From the NCBI GenBank assembly GCA_021201865.1, contig JAJQEE010000158.1, forward strand, positions 1-64,000: a stretch of 64,000 nucleotides of DNA. The letters are read 5' to 3'. The notes under the pieces are model-generated. The model had not been told where the DNA came from. It saw only the letters and a list, made by a program, of their open reading frames with translations, and did no database searches. The position numbers and the translations under genes were made by a program. This stretch comes from Tannerellaceae bacterium. GTDB lineage: Bacteria > Bacteroidota > Bacteroidia > Bacteroidales > Tannerellaceae. This document shows, piece after piece, positions 29,192 to 38,644 of the stretch (the first letter of the stretch is position 1; every line of letters begins with the position of its first letter).

Positions 29192-30949
29192 TTAATGGGC
29201 TTCCAGCCAGTTTTTCCCTACACCATATTCAGCAATTAAAGGAACCCGTAGCTTAATAGCATTTTCCATCTCTTCTACGACGATCTGTTGAACGGTTTCC
29301 AATTCTTCTTTGTGTACATTGAAATTTAATTCATCATGTACTTGAAGGATCATTTTACTTTTTAATTGTTCCGCTTCAAAACGTTGGAAAATACGGATCA
29401 TAGCTACCTTAATAATATCTGCTGCTGTTCCCTGGAGAGGAGCGTTGATCGCATTTCGTTCTGCGTATCCTCTTACTACTGCATTGTTAGAATTAATATC
29501 CGGTAAGTAGCGTTTCCGCTTAAATAGTGTTTCTACATATCCTTTTTGTTTAGCACCTTCAATACTTTTATCCATATATTCCTTTACGCCCGGATAGGTT
29601 TTAAAATATCCGTCGATTAGTTCTTTGGATTCACTCCGTGGAATATTCAATCGTTCTGCCAGACCAAACACAGATATGCCGTAAATGATACCGAAGTTAG
29701 CGGTTTTGGCTTTCCGGCGCATATCGGAAGTTACCTCATGGATGTCTATCCCGTAGATCTTAGCAGCTGTTGCAGCATGAATATCTTCCCCACTCAGGAA
29801 AGCATCTAACATATTTTTATCCCCACTTAGATCAGCCATCAGGCGTAATTCAATCTGGGAATAGTCTGCGGAGAAGAATAAGCAATCTTCATTATCAGGA
29901 ATAAATGCCCGGCGTATTTCACGTCCTAACTCATTCCGGATAGGAATGTTTTGTAGGTTGGGATTAGTCGAACTTAAGCGACCGGTTGCTGTGACAGTCT
30001 GGTTGAAAGAGGTATGGATCTTTCCGGTGACCGGGCTGATCAACTGAGGTAGGGCATCTATATAAGTACTTAACAATTTCTTAAGTCCCCGGTATTCCAG
30101 TAATTTACTAATGATCGGATGCCGGGAACGAAGTTTCTCCAGAATATCTTCACTGGTACTGTAACCTCCTGTTTTTGTTTTTTTTGCTTTATCATCTATT
30201 TTTAGCCGGTCGAATAATACTTCACCCGCCTGTTTAGTAGAATTAATATTAAATTCCATGCCCGCCAATTCATAGATTTCACCTTCTAATTTTCTTAATG
30301 CGTGCGTTAATTCTTCAGAGGATTGTTTCAGCGCTACCGTGTCTAATGTGACTCCTGTCTCTTCCATTTCCGCTAATACATATACTAATGGCATCTCCAT
30401 ATCATAGAAGAGAGGTTCCAGACCCTGCTTTTTCAATTCCGGCTCAAAAATGTTTTTTAGTTTCAGTGTGATGTCTGCATCTTCCGCAGCATACTCTGCA
30501 ATTTTTGAAAGAGGAACATCCCGCATGGTCAACTGATTTTTTCCTTTGGGTCCTATCAGTTCTGTAATGGAAATGGTTTTATATCCTAAATAGGTTTCTG
30601 CCAGGTAATCCATGCCATGGCGTAATTCAGGATTTAACAGATAGTGAGCGATCATCGTATCGAAAAGCGGACCAGCTACCCGTATTCCATATTTTCTGAG
30701 TACCAGGATATCGAATTTTATATTTTGTCCGATTTTGAGTGACCGGACATTTTCGAGGGCAGGAGAGAAGTGACTGAGGATTTGCATTACTTCTTCCCGG
30801 TTTTCCGGAACCGGCACGTACCAGGCTTCGTTTTCCTTAATTGAGAATGACAATCCGACTAAACCGGCTCTTAAAGGATCCACTCCGTCTGTTTCAGTGT
30901 CAAATGCGAAAAAATCCTGATCCATTAAAAGAGAGCCTAATTCTTTCAT
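29192..30949 (-). CDS. polA: DNA polymerase I, C-terminal (Klenow-like) half
   Basis: This 585-residue stretch carries the 3'-5' exonuclease domain (DTETDG near residue 20, then NIKFDILVL) and the polymerase domain with motif A SADYSQIELRLMADLSGD, the O helix RRKAKTANFGIIYGIS and motif C LQVHDEL. It is the second half of polA: reading continues in the same frame upstream from 30950 to 31141 with no frameshift, until an in-frame TAA at 31142-31144. The ATG at 30949 is the first plausible restart. If translated from there, a Klenow-like polymerase with proofreading residues intact could be made, without the 5' nuclease. Confidence 0.9.
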   Translation of the reverse strand: MKELGSLLMDQDFFAFDTETDGVDPLRAGLVGLSFSIKENEAWYVPVPENREEVMQILSHFSPALENVRSLKIGQNIKFDILVLRKYGIRVAGPLFDTMIAHYLLNPELRHGMDYLAETYLGYKTISITELIGPKGKNQLTMRDVPLSKIAEYAAEDADITLKLKNIFEPELKKQGLEPLFYDMEMPLVYVLAEMEETGVTLDTVALKQSSEELTHALRKLEGEIYELAGMEFNINSTKQAGEVLFDRLKIDDKAKKTKTGGYSTSEDILEKLRSRHPIISKLLEYRGLKKLLSTYIDALPQLISPVTGKIHTSFNQTVTATGRLSSTNPNLQNIPIRNELGREIRRAFIPDNEDCLFFSADYSQIELRLMADLSGDKNMLDAFLSGEDIHAATAAKIYGIDIHEVTSDMRRKAKTANFGIIYGISVFGLAERLNIPRSESKELIDGYFKTYPGVKEYMDKSIEGAKQKGYVETLFKRKRYLPDINSNNAVVRGYAERNAINAPLQGTAADIIKVAMIRIFQRFEAEQLKSKMILQVHDELNFNVHKEELETVQQIVVEEMENAIKLRVPLIAEYGVGKNWLEAH

Positions 30950-31141
30950 TTTTTCCTCATTATCAGCAATATAATAAGAATGAGGAGTGGAGTTTAAGTC
31001 TGTGAGAGTCGAATTTTTAAAAATTTCCGGCTCCCCGGTCTCAAATTCTGCAAAGAGGACGCCTTGTTGGAGACCTTTAGCAGCAGGTGCTTTCCCTTCT
31101 CCTGATAATTTATTGATAAATGTCCGGAATTCTAATTCCGT

Positions 31142-31957
31142 TTAAATTTCTTTTAATTTTTCTTTATCCGGTTTTTCCCGTACACAGCAGGATCCGTCAA
31201 AAGTAATCGGAACATCTGTTTTGATAGTGGCCAGAAATTTGGAAAAACGGATCTGCTCCGCATTTTCTGTGACTTTTTTCTGAATGGCTCCTTTGAGCTG
31301 ATCGGCATGCTCGAGTAAGTTCTCAATACTGCCAAATTCAGTCAGTAACTTAACAGCTGTTTTTTCTCCGACTCCCGGACATCCCGGAATATTATCGGAA
31401 GCATCTCCCATCAATCCTAACAGGTCAACTACCTGCTCTACGGAAGACAGTCCGAATTTTGTCAGCACCTCTTTCACGCCCATGACTTCATAATCTCCTC
31501 CGAATTTAGGACGGTAGATAAAAATATGGTCGGATACTAATTGTCCGTAATCTTTATCCGGGGTCATCATATATACATCATATCCCTCTTTTTCAGCCTG
31601 TTTGGAAATCGTTCCGATTACATCATCGGCTTCATAGAAAGGAACTTCGAGGATGGGTGTATGGTACGCTTTGATAATTTCTTTGATATAGGGAACTGCC
31701 TGGCGGATTGCTTCCGGAGTCTCTTCCCGCTGGGCTTTGTATTGCTCAAAGGCCTCATGGCGGAAAGTGGGACCTGCCGGATCAAAACCTACTGCGATAT
31801 GAGTGGGATTTTCCCGTCTCAATACATCTTCTAAGCTATTTACAAAACCAAATATAGCAGATGTATTCATCCCTTTGGAATTAATACGGGGATTTTTAAT
31901 GAACGCATAAAATGATCTATAGATCAATGCGTAGGCGTCTATAAGGAATAATTTCAT
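31142..31957 (-). CDS. polA: DNA polymerase I, N-terminal 5' nuclease half, premature stop
   Basis: These 271 residues are the 5'-3' exonuclease (flap nuclease) domain, with metal-site acidic residues in FLIDAYALIYRSFYAF, PFYEADDVIG, MTPDKDYGQLVSD and LMGDASDNIPGCPGVGEKTA. Reading stops at TAA (31142-31144) after KEKLKEI, yet the same frame goes on with TELEFRTFINKLSGEG, which is normal PolA linker sequence. A Leu codon TTA changed to TAA would explain it with one substitution. The 5' nuclease may still fold alone. The gene diverges from the polyprenyl synthase gene. Confidence 0.9.
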   Translation of the reverse strand: MKLFLIDAYALIYRSFYAFIKNPRINSKGMNTSAIFGFVNSLEDVLRRENPTHIAVGFDPAGPTFRHEAFEQYKAQREETPEAIRQAVPYIKEIIKAYHTPILEVPFYEADDVIGTISKQAEKEGYDVYMMTPDKDYGQLVSDHIFIYRPKFGGDYEVMGVKEVLTKFGLSSVEQVVDLLGLMGDASDNIPGCPGVGEKTAVKLLTEFGSIENLLEHADQLKGAIQKKVTENAEQIRFSKFLATIKTDVPITFDGSCCVREKPDKEKLKEI

Positions 31958-32031
31958 TTCTATTTTACTTGTTTTATTAAGACATTTAACTGTAAATGTA
32001 CGAAAAAAGTGCTGTACTCAATACTTTTTCT

Positions 32032-32039
32032 TACTTTTG
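32032..32039 (+). promoter_or_regulatory. -7 box for the polyprenyl synthase gene
   Basis: TACTTTTG matches TAnnTTTG, 19 bases before the ATG at 32059. Confidence 0.55.
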
Positions 32040-32058
32040 CGAATCGTAGGTTAAGTTT

Positions 32059-33030
32059 ATGGATGAAAGAGCGAAAATAGAAGAGCCGATAGCCAAAGAG
32101 TTAAGCTGTTTTAATAAAGAGTTTGCCAATTCACTGCAAAGTGAAACATTCCGACTACAACAAGCTATTGACCAGATTTTGAGTTATACAGGGAAGCATG
32201 TGCGTCCTATGTTAGTACTTCTTACGGCTAAAGCGCTGGGGAAGGTGACAGAGGATACGATCAATTCTGCTGTTTTACTTGAACTGTTGCATACGGCTTC
32301 GCTGATCCATGATGATGTGATTGATGATACCAAACAGCGTAGGGGAGTTCCCTCGCTGAATGCTATTTTTGATAACCGGGTTTCTGTTTTGGTAGGAGAT
32401 TATATTCTTGCTACCGCGTTGATCCGTTCTATTCAAACAGGTGACCTTCGTATTGTAAGCATTGTCTCCAATCTGGGAAGGGATCTTTCCGAAGGAGAAA
32501 TCAAACAACTGGAAACCGCTGAGGAAAGTGTTTTAGATGAAGAGTGCTATTTTCAGGTAATCAGAAAAAAAACAGCGACCCTCTTATCTGCCTGTACGGA
32601 AATCGGGGCTATTTCCGCGGGTGCCTCGGATGAAATGATAGAAAAATGTCGCCGGTTCGGAGAATATCTGGGATATAGTTTCCAGATCAAAGATGATATT
32701 TTTGACTATTTTGAAGCTGGGAATTTAGGAAAACCGACCGGAAATGATATCCGGGAAGGAAAAATTACTCTCCCTTTATTGTATGCATTATCCCAAGAAA
32801 CCGACCGGAAAACTTATTATCTCGATATTATAAAAAATAAAGATTTCACGGATGAACATATTGCCGAACTGATCTCTTTAGCAAAAGAAAAGGGTGGGAT
32901 TGCTTATGCGGAAAGGCGTATGGAAGAGTTTCGGGATAAAGCAGTCTGTGTACTGGAAGAACTTCCGGTTTCTGATTCCCGTGACAGTTTGATCTCTTTG
33001 GCAAATTATATTGTAAACAGGTCTAAATAA
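32059..33030 (+). CDS. Polyprenyl diphosphate synthase
   Basis: A 323-residue trans-isoprenyl diphosphate synthase, probably making the long side chain of menaquinone. Both aspartate-rich motifs are present: the first as LIHDDVIDDTKQRRG (residues about 88-102) and the second as QIKDDIFDYF (about 212-221). GKHVRPML near residue 40 is the conserved substrate-binding region. Chain length cannot be told from sequence by eye. It is a single gene, with a -7 box and a strong terminator. Confidence 0.9.
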   Translation: MDERAKIEEPIAKELSCFNKEFANSLQSETFRLQQAIDQILSYTGKHVRPMLVLLTAKALGKVTEDTINSAVLLELLHTASLIHDDVIDDTKQRRGVPSLNAIFDNRVSVLVGDYILATALIRSIQTGDLRIVSIVSNLGRDLSEGEIKQLETAEESVLDEECYFQVIRKKTATLLSACTEIGAISAGASDEMIEKCRRFGEYLGYSFQIKDDIFDYFEAGNLGKPTGNDIREGKITLPLLYALSQETDRKTYYLDIIKNKDFTDEHIAELISLAKEKGGIAYAERRMEEFRDKAVCVLEELPVSDSRDSLISLANYIVNRSK

Positions 33031-33039
33031 TTGAAAGTT

Positions 33040-33075
33040 AAAGATCCTCATAAAACATACTTTATGAGGATCTTT
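33040..33075. terminator. Strong terminator shared by convergent genes
   Basis: A perfect 15-bp stem (33040-33054 with 33061-33075) with a 6-nt loop is followed by a T run, between the polyprenyl synthase gene and convergent deoC. Confidence 0.9.
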
Positions 33076-33081
33076 TTTTTA

Positions 33082-33948
33082 TTATATGGATTGCTCAATC
33101 CGGCTTTGTAGATCTGTAACGAGTGCACTTGCACCAATCCGGAAAAGATCTTTCGTGAGCCATTCTTCTCCCAACACTTCTTTTACAATGGTGTAGTAGA
33201 TGACAGCATCCTCTGCTTTTCTGATTCCTCCGGAAGCTTTGATCCCAATTTTATTTCCTGTCAGCGTGAAATAGTTTTTTATAACCTGACACATAATATA
33301 GAATGCTTCCGGTGTGGCACCCGGGAATTCTTTTCCGGTAGAAGTTTTAATGAAATCAGCTCCGGAATAAATGGACAGAATAGATGCTTTACGAATATTT
33401 TCTTCCGTTTTCAACGCGCCTGTCTCCAGGATTACTTTTAATTTAGCATCCTTGCAACTGGCTTTTATCTCCTGTAATTCCCCTGTCAGCTCCTGATAGT
33501 TCCCTTCTAAGAAGTATCCTAAATTCAATACGACATCTATCTCTTCAGCCCCATCCATAACTGCTAAACTGGTTTCTGCGATTTTAACCTCGGTAAAAGT
33601 TTGTGAAGAGGGAAAAGAAGCGGATACGACAGCAATTTTTACATCCTGCGCTGTTAATGCCTGCTTAACTGTGTCAGCAAATAGGGGATAAGTACAGATT
33701 GCCGCTACATTGGGAATATCTGCTGATCCTTCATAATCATTCACCGTATTTACCAGGTTCCATATACTTTCTTTGGTGTCGGTACTGGTCAGAGAAGTTA
33801 GATCAATACATCCATGTATTAGCTTCAGAACTTCTGTATTTTGATTGTTTTTTGCTTCATTTTCTATTAGTTTTTTTACCTTTTTAGTAATTTCCAGGTC
33901 TGTTCCTACCGGGGCGAATTTGCTAAAAGCTTCCTGATACTTGTCCAT
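33082..33948 (-). CDS. deoC: Deoxyribose-phosphate aldolase
   Basis: A 288-residue class I aldolase that splits 2-deoxyribose-5-phosphate into acetaldehyde and glyceraldehyde-3-phosphate. The Schiff-base Lys is in DFIKTSTGKEFPGATPEAF, and GIKASGGIRKAEDA holds the second active-site Lys. The protein is longer at the N-terminus than E. coli DeoC, as is usual in Bacteroidetes. It is last in a run of minus-strand genes (mnmG, uvrC, dtd, mazG-like, deoC) with gaps of only 1-6 bases among the last four. Confidence 0.95.
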   Translation of the reverse strand: MDKYQEAFSKFAPVGTDLEITKKVKKLIENEAKNNQNTEVLKLIHGCIDLTSLTSTDTKESIWNLVNTVNDYEGSADIPNVAAICTYPLFADTVKQALTAQDVKIAVVSASFPSSQTFTEVKIAETSLAVMDGAEEIDVVLNLGYFLEGNYQELTGELQEIKASCKDAKLKVILETGALKTEENIRKASILSIYSGADFIKTSTGKEFPGATPEAFYIMCQVIKNYFTLTGNKIGIKASGGIRKAEDAVIYYTIVKEVLGEEWLTKDLFRIGASALVTDLQSRIEQSI

Positions 33949-33954
33949 CTTAGA

Positions 33955-34287
33955 TTATAATTTTTGATTGTTGATATGTCTTTCTTTATCCCGTGCTGTT
34001 TTCTTTTCTATATTCTTTTGAAATGCGGAGGTCAGGTCTGTTCCGGTTTGATTTGCTAGACATAACAGTACCCATAATACATCCGCCATTTCATCGCCCA
34101 AATCACCCTTTTTATCACTCTCTTTAAATGATTGTTCTCCATATGTACGAGCTATGATTCGTGCCAGTTCTCCTACTTCCTCTGTCAGGATAGCCAAGTT
34201 GGTGAGTTCGTTGAAGTAGCGCACACCATACGTTTGGATCCAGTTATCTACTGTTTCCTGGGCCTGTTTGATCGTTAATTCTTCCAT
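33955..34287 (-). CDS. MazG-like nucleotide pyrophosphohydrolase
   Basis: A 110-residue all-alpha NTP pyrophosphatase. The EEVGELARIIARTYGEQ helix and the DLGDEMADVLWVLLCLANQTG helix form the E-x-x-E/E-x-x-D metal site of the MazG superfamily. It likely hydrolyses non-canonical or excess nucleoside triphosphates. It lies 1 base from dtd and 6 bases from deoC, so it is translated from the same message. Confidence 0.85.
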   Translation of the reverse strand: MEELTIKQAQETVDNWIQTYGVRYFNELTNLAILTEEVGELARIIARTYGEQSFKESDKKGDLGDEMADVLWVLLCLANQTGTDLTSAFQKNIEKKTARDKERHINNQKL

Positions 34288-34288
34288 G

Positions 34289-34741
34289 CTATTCTTTGTT
34301 TTGTGAATCGATTACAATAGTGACCGGTCCATCATTTAATAATTCGATCTTCATATCTGCCCCAAATGTCCCGGTAGCTACCTTTTTCCCTATCTGTATT
34401 TCCATCTCTCTACAGAATGTCTCATACATAGAAATTGCAATTTCCGGCCTGGAGGCTTTCATGTAGGAGGGACGATTTCCTTTTTTAGTGGAGGCTTGTA
34501 AAGTAAACTGGCTTACTATCATTACTTCTCCTTTTTCCTCTATCACCGACCGGTTCATCACTCCGTTTTCATCATCAAAGATCCGTAGATTAGCGATCTT
34601 TTTGGTTAGCCATTCAATATCTTCCTGTGTGTCTCTGTTTTCTATTCCAAGAAGTATGACTAATCCTTTATCTATTTTCGAGGTCACTTTCCCTTCTATA
34701 GTGACACTTGCATACTGTACCCGCTGAATAACTGTTCTCAT
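34289..34741 (-). CDS. dtd: D-aminoacyl-tRNA deacylase
   Basis: A 150-residue DTD enzyme, which removes D-amino acids (and Gly) from mischarged tRNAs. The diagnostic motifs are the SQFTLQAS block and the Gly-cisPro-type motif in GNRPSYMKASRPE. Length and the MRTVIQRV start are standard. It lies 1 base from uvrC upstream and 1 base from the MazG-like gene downstream. Confidence 0.95.
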   Translation of the reverse strand: MRTVIQRVQYASVTIEGKVTSKIDKGLVILLGIENRDTQEDIEWLTKKIANLRIFDDENGVMNRSVIEEKGEVMIVSQFTLQASTKKGNRPSYMKASRPEIAISMYETFCREMEIQIGKKVATGTFGADMKIELLNDGPVTIVIDSQNKE

Positions 34742-34742
34742 C

Positions 34743-36581
34743 TTATTTTTTTAGTCCGTTAATGATCAGATTTGCTTTTGATTCTCCGATTAATTCTTTG
34801 ATTTCTTCAAAAGAGGCCTGTTTAATGCGTTTAACACTTTTGAAGTGACATAAAAGTAAGACTTTTGTTTTTTCACCAATCCCTTTGATGGTATCTAATT
34901 CAGATACGGTCTGTTTCTTACTTCTCATATGTCTATGAAAAGTGATCCCGAAACGGTGAGCCTCATCCCTTAATTGCTGGATTATTTTCAGGGTTTCCGA
35001 ATTCTTATCTAATATGAGAGGAATCGGATCTCCGGGATAAAAGATTTCTTCTAACCGTTTGGCTAAACCAATAATGGTGATCCTGTCTAATAATCCTAAA
35101 TCCCTCAATACTTCTGTAGCCGCATTTAATTGCCCTTTACCGCCATCAATTACGATTAATTGGGGTAAGGGAGCATCTTCTGCGATTAATCGCGTATATC
35201 GTCTGGTAACAACTTCTATCATGGACGCGAAGTCATCGGGTCCTACGACTGTTTTAATATGGAAATGCCGGTAATCTTTTTTGGATGGTTTCCCTTTTTT
35301 AAATACGACACAGGCCGCTACCGGATTCGTTCCCTGAATATTGGAATTATCAAAACATTCTATATGCATGGGAAGATCTTTTAGATGAAGATCTTTTTGC
35401 ATGGTTGTCATGATCCGGGTCGTTCGTTGTTCCGGATTTAATTTTTCTGCCTGTTTGAGTTTATCTACTTTATATTGTTTCACATTTTGTTCGGATAAAT
35501 CGAGTAATTTCTTTTTATCACCCTTTTGAGGGATGGTGAATATGATATTATCCGATAGCTGTGTATCCGGTAAAAAGGGGACAATAATTTCTTTAGCATT
35601 ACTTTTAAACCGTGCCCGCATCTCAACAATTCCTAAACCCAGTAATTCTTCTTTCGGTTCATCGAGTCGTTTTTTATATTCAAATGTATATACCTGTACG
35701 ATGGAACCGTTCCCTATATGCATGAAATTGATGTAAGCTGACTTCTCATTTTCTGCAAAAGAAAAAACATCCAGATTCGTCAGGGTTGGAGTTACAACGG
35801 TAGACTTTGCTCTGTAATTTTCGATAACTTCATACTTTTCTTTTACTATTTGCGCCTCTTCAAAACGTAATTCTTCAGATAATGTTTGCATCTGGTTAAA
35901 TAAAGTACGGCTAATCTGGGAAATATTTCCTTTTAATATTTCCTTTACATGCATAATGCCTGCGTTATAATCTTCTAAGGTCTGCAATCCCTCGCAAGGT
36001 CCTTTGCAGCGTTTGATGTGATATTGAAGGCAAACTTTATATTTTCCTTTGGCAATAGTTTCCGGAGTAAGCGGATAATTACAGGTACGCAAGGGATAAA
36101 GTTCTTTAATCATTTGCAGCATGATTTTCGCTGTATAGATAGAAGAGTAGGGACCATAATATTGTGAACCATCCCTGATAATATTCCTGGTTTGAAATAC
36201 CCGGGGAAAATATTCGTTTTTTACCACAATGGAAGGATAGGTTTTATCATCCTTCAACATTACATTGTATCGTGGTTTATATTGTTTGATTAAACTATTT
36301 TCCAGATGCAATGCATCTTCTTCCGTATCGACAATGATATATTTAATATCCCGGATCTGTTTTACCAATACCCGGGTCTTTGGATACTCATGAAATTTAT
36401 TGAAATAAGAAGATACCCTTTTCTTTAGGTTCTTTGCTTTCCCTACATATATAATCGTCCCTTTTTCATCAAAATATTGATAACAACCCGGTTTTTCCGG
36501 AATAATAGATAAGATTCCCTGAAGGTGTTTTTTTGCATCTTCCGTATCAATCCCTGGTTTTATTTGATCTTCTTCCTTCAT
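34743..36581 (-). CDS. uvrC: Excinuclease ABC subunit C
   Basis: A 612-residue nucleotide-excision repair nuclease that makes both incisions with UvrAB. The N-terminal GIY-YIG domain is GCYQYFDEKGTIIYVGKAKNL, the Cys-rich region is YKVCLQYHIKRCKGPCEG, the C-terminal RNase-H-like nuclease has HIECFDNSNIQGTNPVA and VIDGGKGQLNAA, and helix-hairpin-helix repeats close the protein. It begins 43 bases after mnmG, and that gap contains a parS-like site. Confidence 0.96.
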   Translation of the reverse strand: MKEEDQIKPGIDTEDAKKHLQGILSIIPEKPGCYQYFDEKGTIIYVGKAKNLKKRVSSYFNKFHEYPKTRVLVKQIRDIKYIIVDTEEDALHLENSLIKQYKPRYNVMLKDDKTYPSIVVKNEYFPRVFQTRNIIRDGSQYYGPYSSIYTAKIMLQMIKELYPLRTCNYPLTPETIAKGKYKVCLQYHIKRCKGPCEGLQTLEDYNAGIMHVKEILKGNISQISRTLFNQMQTLSEELRFEEAQIVKEKYEVIENYRAKSTVVTPTLTNLDVFSFAENEKSAYINFMHIGNGSIVQVYTFEYKKRLDEPKEELLGLGIVEMRARFKSNAKEIIVPFLPDTQLSDNIIFTIPQKGDKKKLLDLSEQNVKQYKVDKLKQAEKLNPEQRTTRIMTTMQKDLHLKDLPMHIECFDNSNIQGTNPVAACVVFKKGKPSKKDYRHFHIKTVVGPDDFASMIEVVTRRYTRLIAEDAPLPQLIVIDGGKGQLNAATEVLRDLGLLDRITIIGLAKRLEEIFYPGDPIPLILDKNSETLKIIQQLRDEAHRFGITFHRHMRSKKQTVSELDTIKGIGEKTKVLLLCHFKSVKRIKQASFEEIKELIGESKANLIINGLKK

Positions 36582-36599
36582 AAAAAGAAACTTTTTTAA

Positions 36600-36615
36600 T
36601 GTTTCACGTGGAACA
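36600..36615. promoter_or_regulatory. parS-like centromere site
   Basis: TGTTTCACGTGGAACA differs from the ParB-binding consensus TGTTTCACGTGAAACA at one position, and the change matches the known TGTTCCACGTGGAACA variant half-site. It lies in the 43-bp gap between mnmG and uvrC. ParB sites usually lie near the chromosomal origin. Confidence 0.8.
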
Positions 36616-36624
36616 ATTTGCCTT

Positions 36625-38502
36625 TTATCTTCCCAGGAGAACTAATAAAATATTAATGTCACTGGGTGATATCCCCGGTATCCGGCTTGCTTGTGCAATC
36701 GTTTCCGGATCAATTTTCATTAATTTTTGCCGGGCTTCGGTCGATAAAGACTGGATGGAATTATAATCAAATTTACCTTTGATACGAATATTTTCCAATC
36801 GACTGATCTTTTCTGCGATGATCTGTTCCCGCTTAATATAACCACTGTATTTGATAAGGATCTCTGCCGCTTCTATTATTTCTTCCCGCCGGCTTTCAGG
36901 GATCGTTTCCAAATGTGTTTTAAAAGCAGGAACCAGCTCCGCGAGATTTTGAATAGAAAGTTGAGGCCGTAGGATCAAATCAATTAATTTGCATCCGTGG
37001 GAGAGGGGATCTGTCCCCAGTTTTTCCAGCCCACTATTGATATATTGAGATTTGATAGAGTATTTCTCTGCAAATTCAATAATGGAATCACGAGCCTCTT
37101 TTTTCTGATTCAACAGATCATAACGAGTCTGTTTGGCTAATCCTATCTTATAGGCTTTTTCTGTAAGCCGCATATCTGCATCGTCCTGACGAAGCAGAAT
37201 ACGATATTCTGCACGGGAGGTGAACATACGGTAAGGTTCATCTACTCCTTTCGTTACCAAATCGTCAATCAAAACCCCAATATATGCTTCATTTCTACCC
37301 AAAATAAAAGGCTCTCCTCCATGGGTATTGATATGAGCATTTATACCGGCGATCAATCCTTGTCCGGCTGCTTCTTCGTATCCGGTAGTTCCATTAATCT
37401 GTCCTGCAAAAAACAGATTACGGATCTGTTTTGTTTCTAACGTATGGGTAAGTTGTGTCGGGTCAAAGAAATCATATTCGATCGCATAGCCAGGGCGATA
37501 GATCTGAATATCACGGAAAGCCGGAATGGCCTGTAAAGCCCTTAGTTGAATCTCCAAAGGCAAAGAGGAAGAAAATCCGTTCAGGTAATATTCCTGTGTA
37601 TTTTCACCTTCCGGCTCCAGAAATAACTGATGTTGGGTTTTGTCTGCGAAGGTTACTATTTTTGTTTCGATACTTGGGCAATAGCGGGGTCCGATACTTT
37701 GAATCTGTCCGTTGTAAAGCGGTGAATCCGGTAATCCTTCCCGTAAAATTTCATGACACTCTTCATTCGTATAAAGTGACCAGCAACTGAGTTGCTTCAA
37801 TTTGCGGGGTTGGAAGTCAAGATAAGAAAATTTATGGAAATCATTTTCCCCGGGCTGTTCCACCATTTCATCAAAGTAAACACTCCTTCCGTCAATCCGG
37901 ACAGGTGTACCTGTTTTCATCCGGTCTGCTTTGATTCCTCTGCTTACTAATTGTTCTGTTATTCCGGTAGTAGCCGGCTCGGCTATCCGGCCTCCGCGAA
38001 TCTGTGTTCGACCAATATGCATCAAACCGTTCAAAAAGGTTCCGTTTGTGAGGATCACTGAATGAGCTTTGAATTCCACATGCATGCCCGTTTTGACGCC
38101 ACACACCATATCGTTCTCAATGATCAGTTCATTGACTGTATCCTGCCAGATATATAAATTAGGTAAGTTCTCTAAAATATTTTTCCAGGAATCAATAAAC
38201 CGGGCACGGTCACTCTGTGCACGGGGGCTCCACATGGCAGGACCTTTGCTCTTGTTTAACATACGGAACTGGATCGCTGTTTGATCGGTAACGATACCCA
38301 TAAATCCGCCCAATGCATCAATCTCACGAACGATCTGCCCTTTTGCAATTCCGCCTACGGCAGGATTGCAACTCATTTGGGCAATTTTGTTCATGTCCAT
38401 CGTGATAAGAAGGGTCTTTGAACCTAAATTAGCGGCGGCAGCAGCGGCTTCACAGCCTGCATGCCCGGCACCCACCACAATAGCGTCGTAGCTAAATGTC
38501 AT
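36625..38502 (-). CDS. mnmG: tRNA uridine-5-carboxymethylaminomethyl enzyme MnmG
   Basis: A 625-residue FAD protein that, with MnmE, modifies U34 of several tRNAs. The dinucleotide fold VVGAGHAGCEAAAAAA is at the N-terminus, the conserved CNPAVGGIAKGQIVREIDAL and TNGTFLNGLMHIG follow, and the C-terminal helical domain that binds MnmE is complete (AQASRIPGISPSDINILLVLL). It heads the mnmG-uvrC-dtd-mazG-deoC run and has a -7 box at 38526-38533. Confidence 0.97.
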   Translation of the reverse strand: MTFSYDAIVVGAGHAGCEAAAAAANLGSKTLLITMDMNKIAQMSCNPAVGGIAKGQIVREIDALGGFMGIVTDQTAIQFRMLNKSKGPAMWSPRAQSDRARFIDSWKNILENLPNLYIWQDTVNELIIENDMVCGVKTGMHVEFKAHSVILTNGTFLNGLMHIGRTQIRGGRIAEPATTGITEQLVSRGIKADRMKTGTPVRIDGRSVYFDEMVEQPGENDFHKFSYLDFQPRKLKQLSCWSLYTNEECHEILREGLPDSPLYNGQIQSIGPRYCPSIETKIVTFADKTQHQLFLEPEGENTQEYYLNGFSSSLPLEIQLRALQAIPAFRDIQIYRPGYAIEYDFFDPTQLTHTLETKQIRNLFFAGQINGTTGYEEAAGQGLIAGINAHINTHGGEPFILGRNEAYIGVLIDDLVTKGVDEPYRMFTSRAEYRILLRQDDADMRLTEKAYKIGLAKQTRYDLLNQKKEARDSIIEFAEKYSIKSQYINSGLEKLGTDPLSHGCKLIDLILRPQLSIQNLAELVPAFKTHLETIPESRREEIIEAAEILIKYSGYIKREQIIAEKISRLENIRIKGKFDYNSIQSLSTEARQKLMKIDPETIAQASRIPGISPSDINILLVLLGR

Positions 38503-38525
38503 TTTATCTTCATTATTTCTTTATG

Positions 38526-38533
38526 CAAAGATA
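38526..38533 (-). promoter_or_regulatory. -7 box for mnmG
   Basis: The minus strand reads TATCTTTG (TAnnTTTG), 23 bases before the mnmG ATG. Confidence 0.55.
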
Positions 38534-38644
38534 TTGATAAATAACTAAAACGTTTATTAAATGGTAAATGACAATAAATAAATATCCTGAAAATGAAAAA
38601 CAGACAGGTTAGGAAAGCCGGACATAAAATAAAATCTGTGATTT

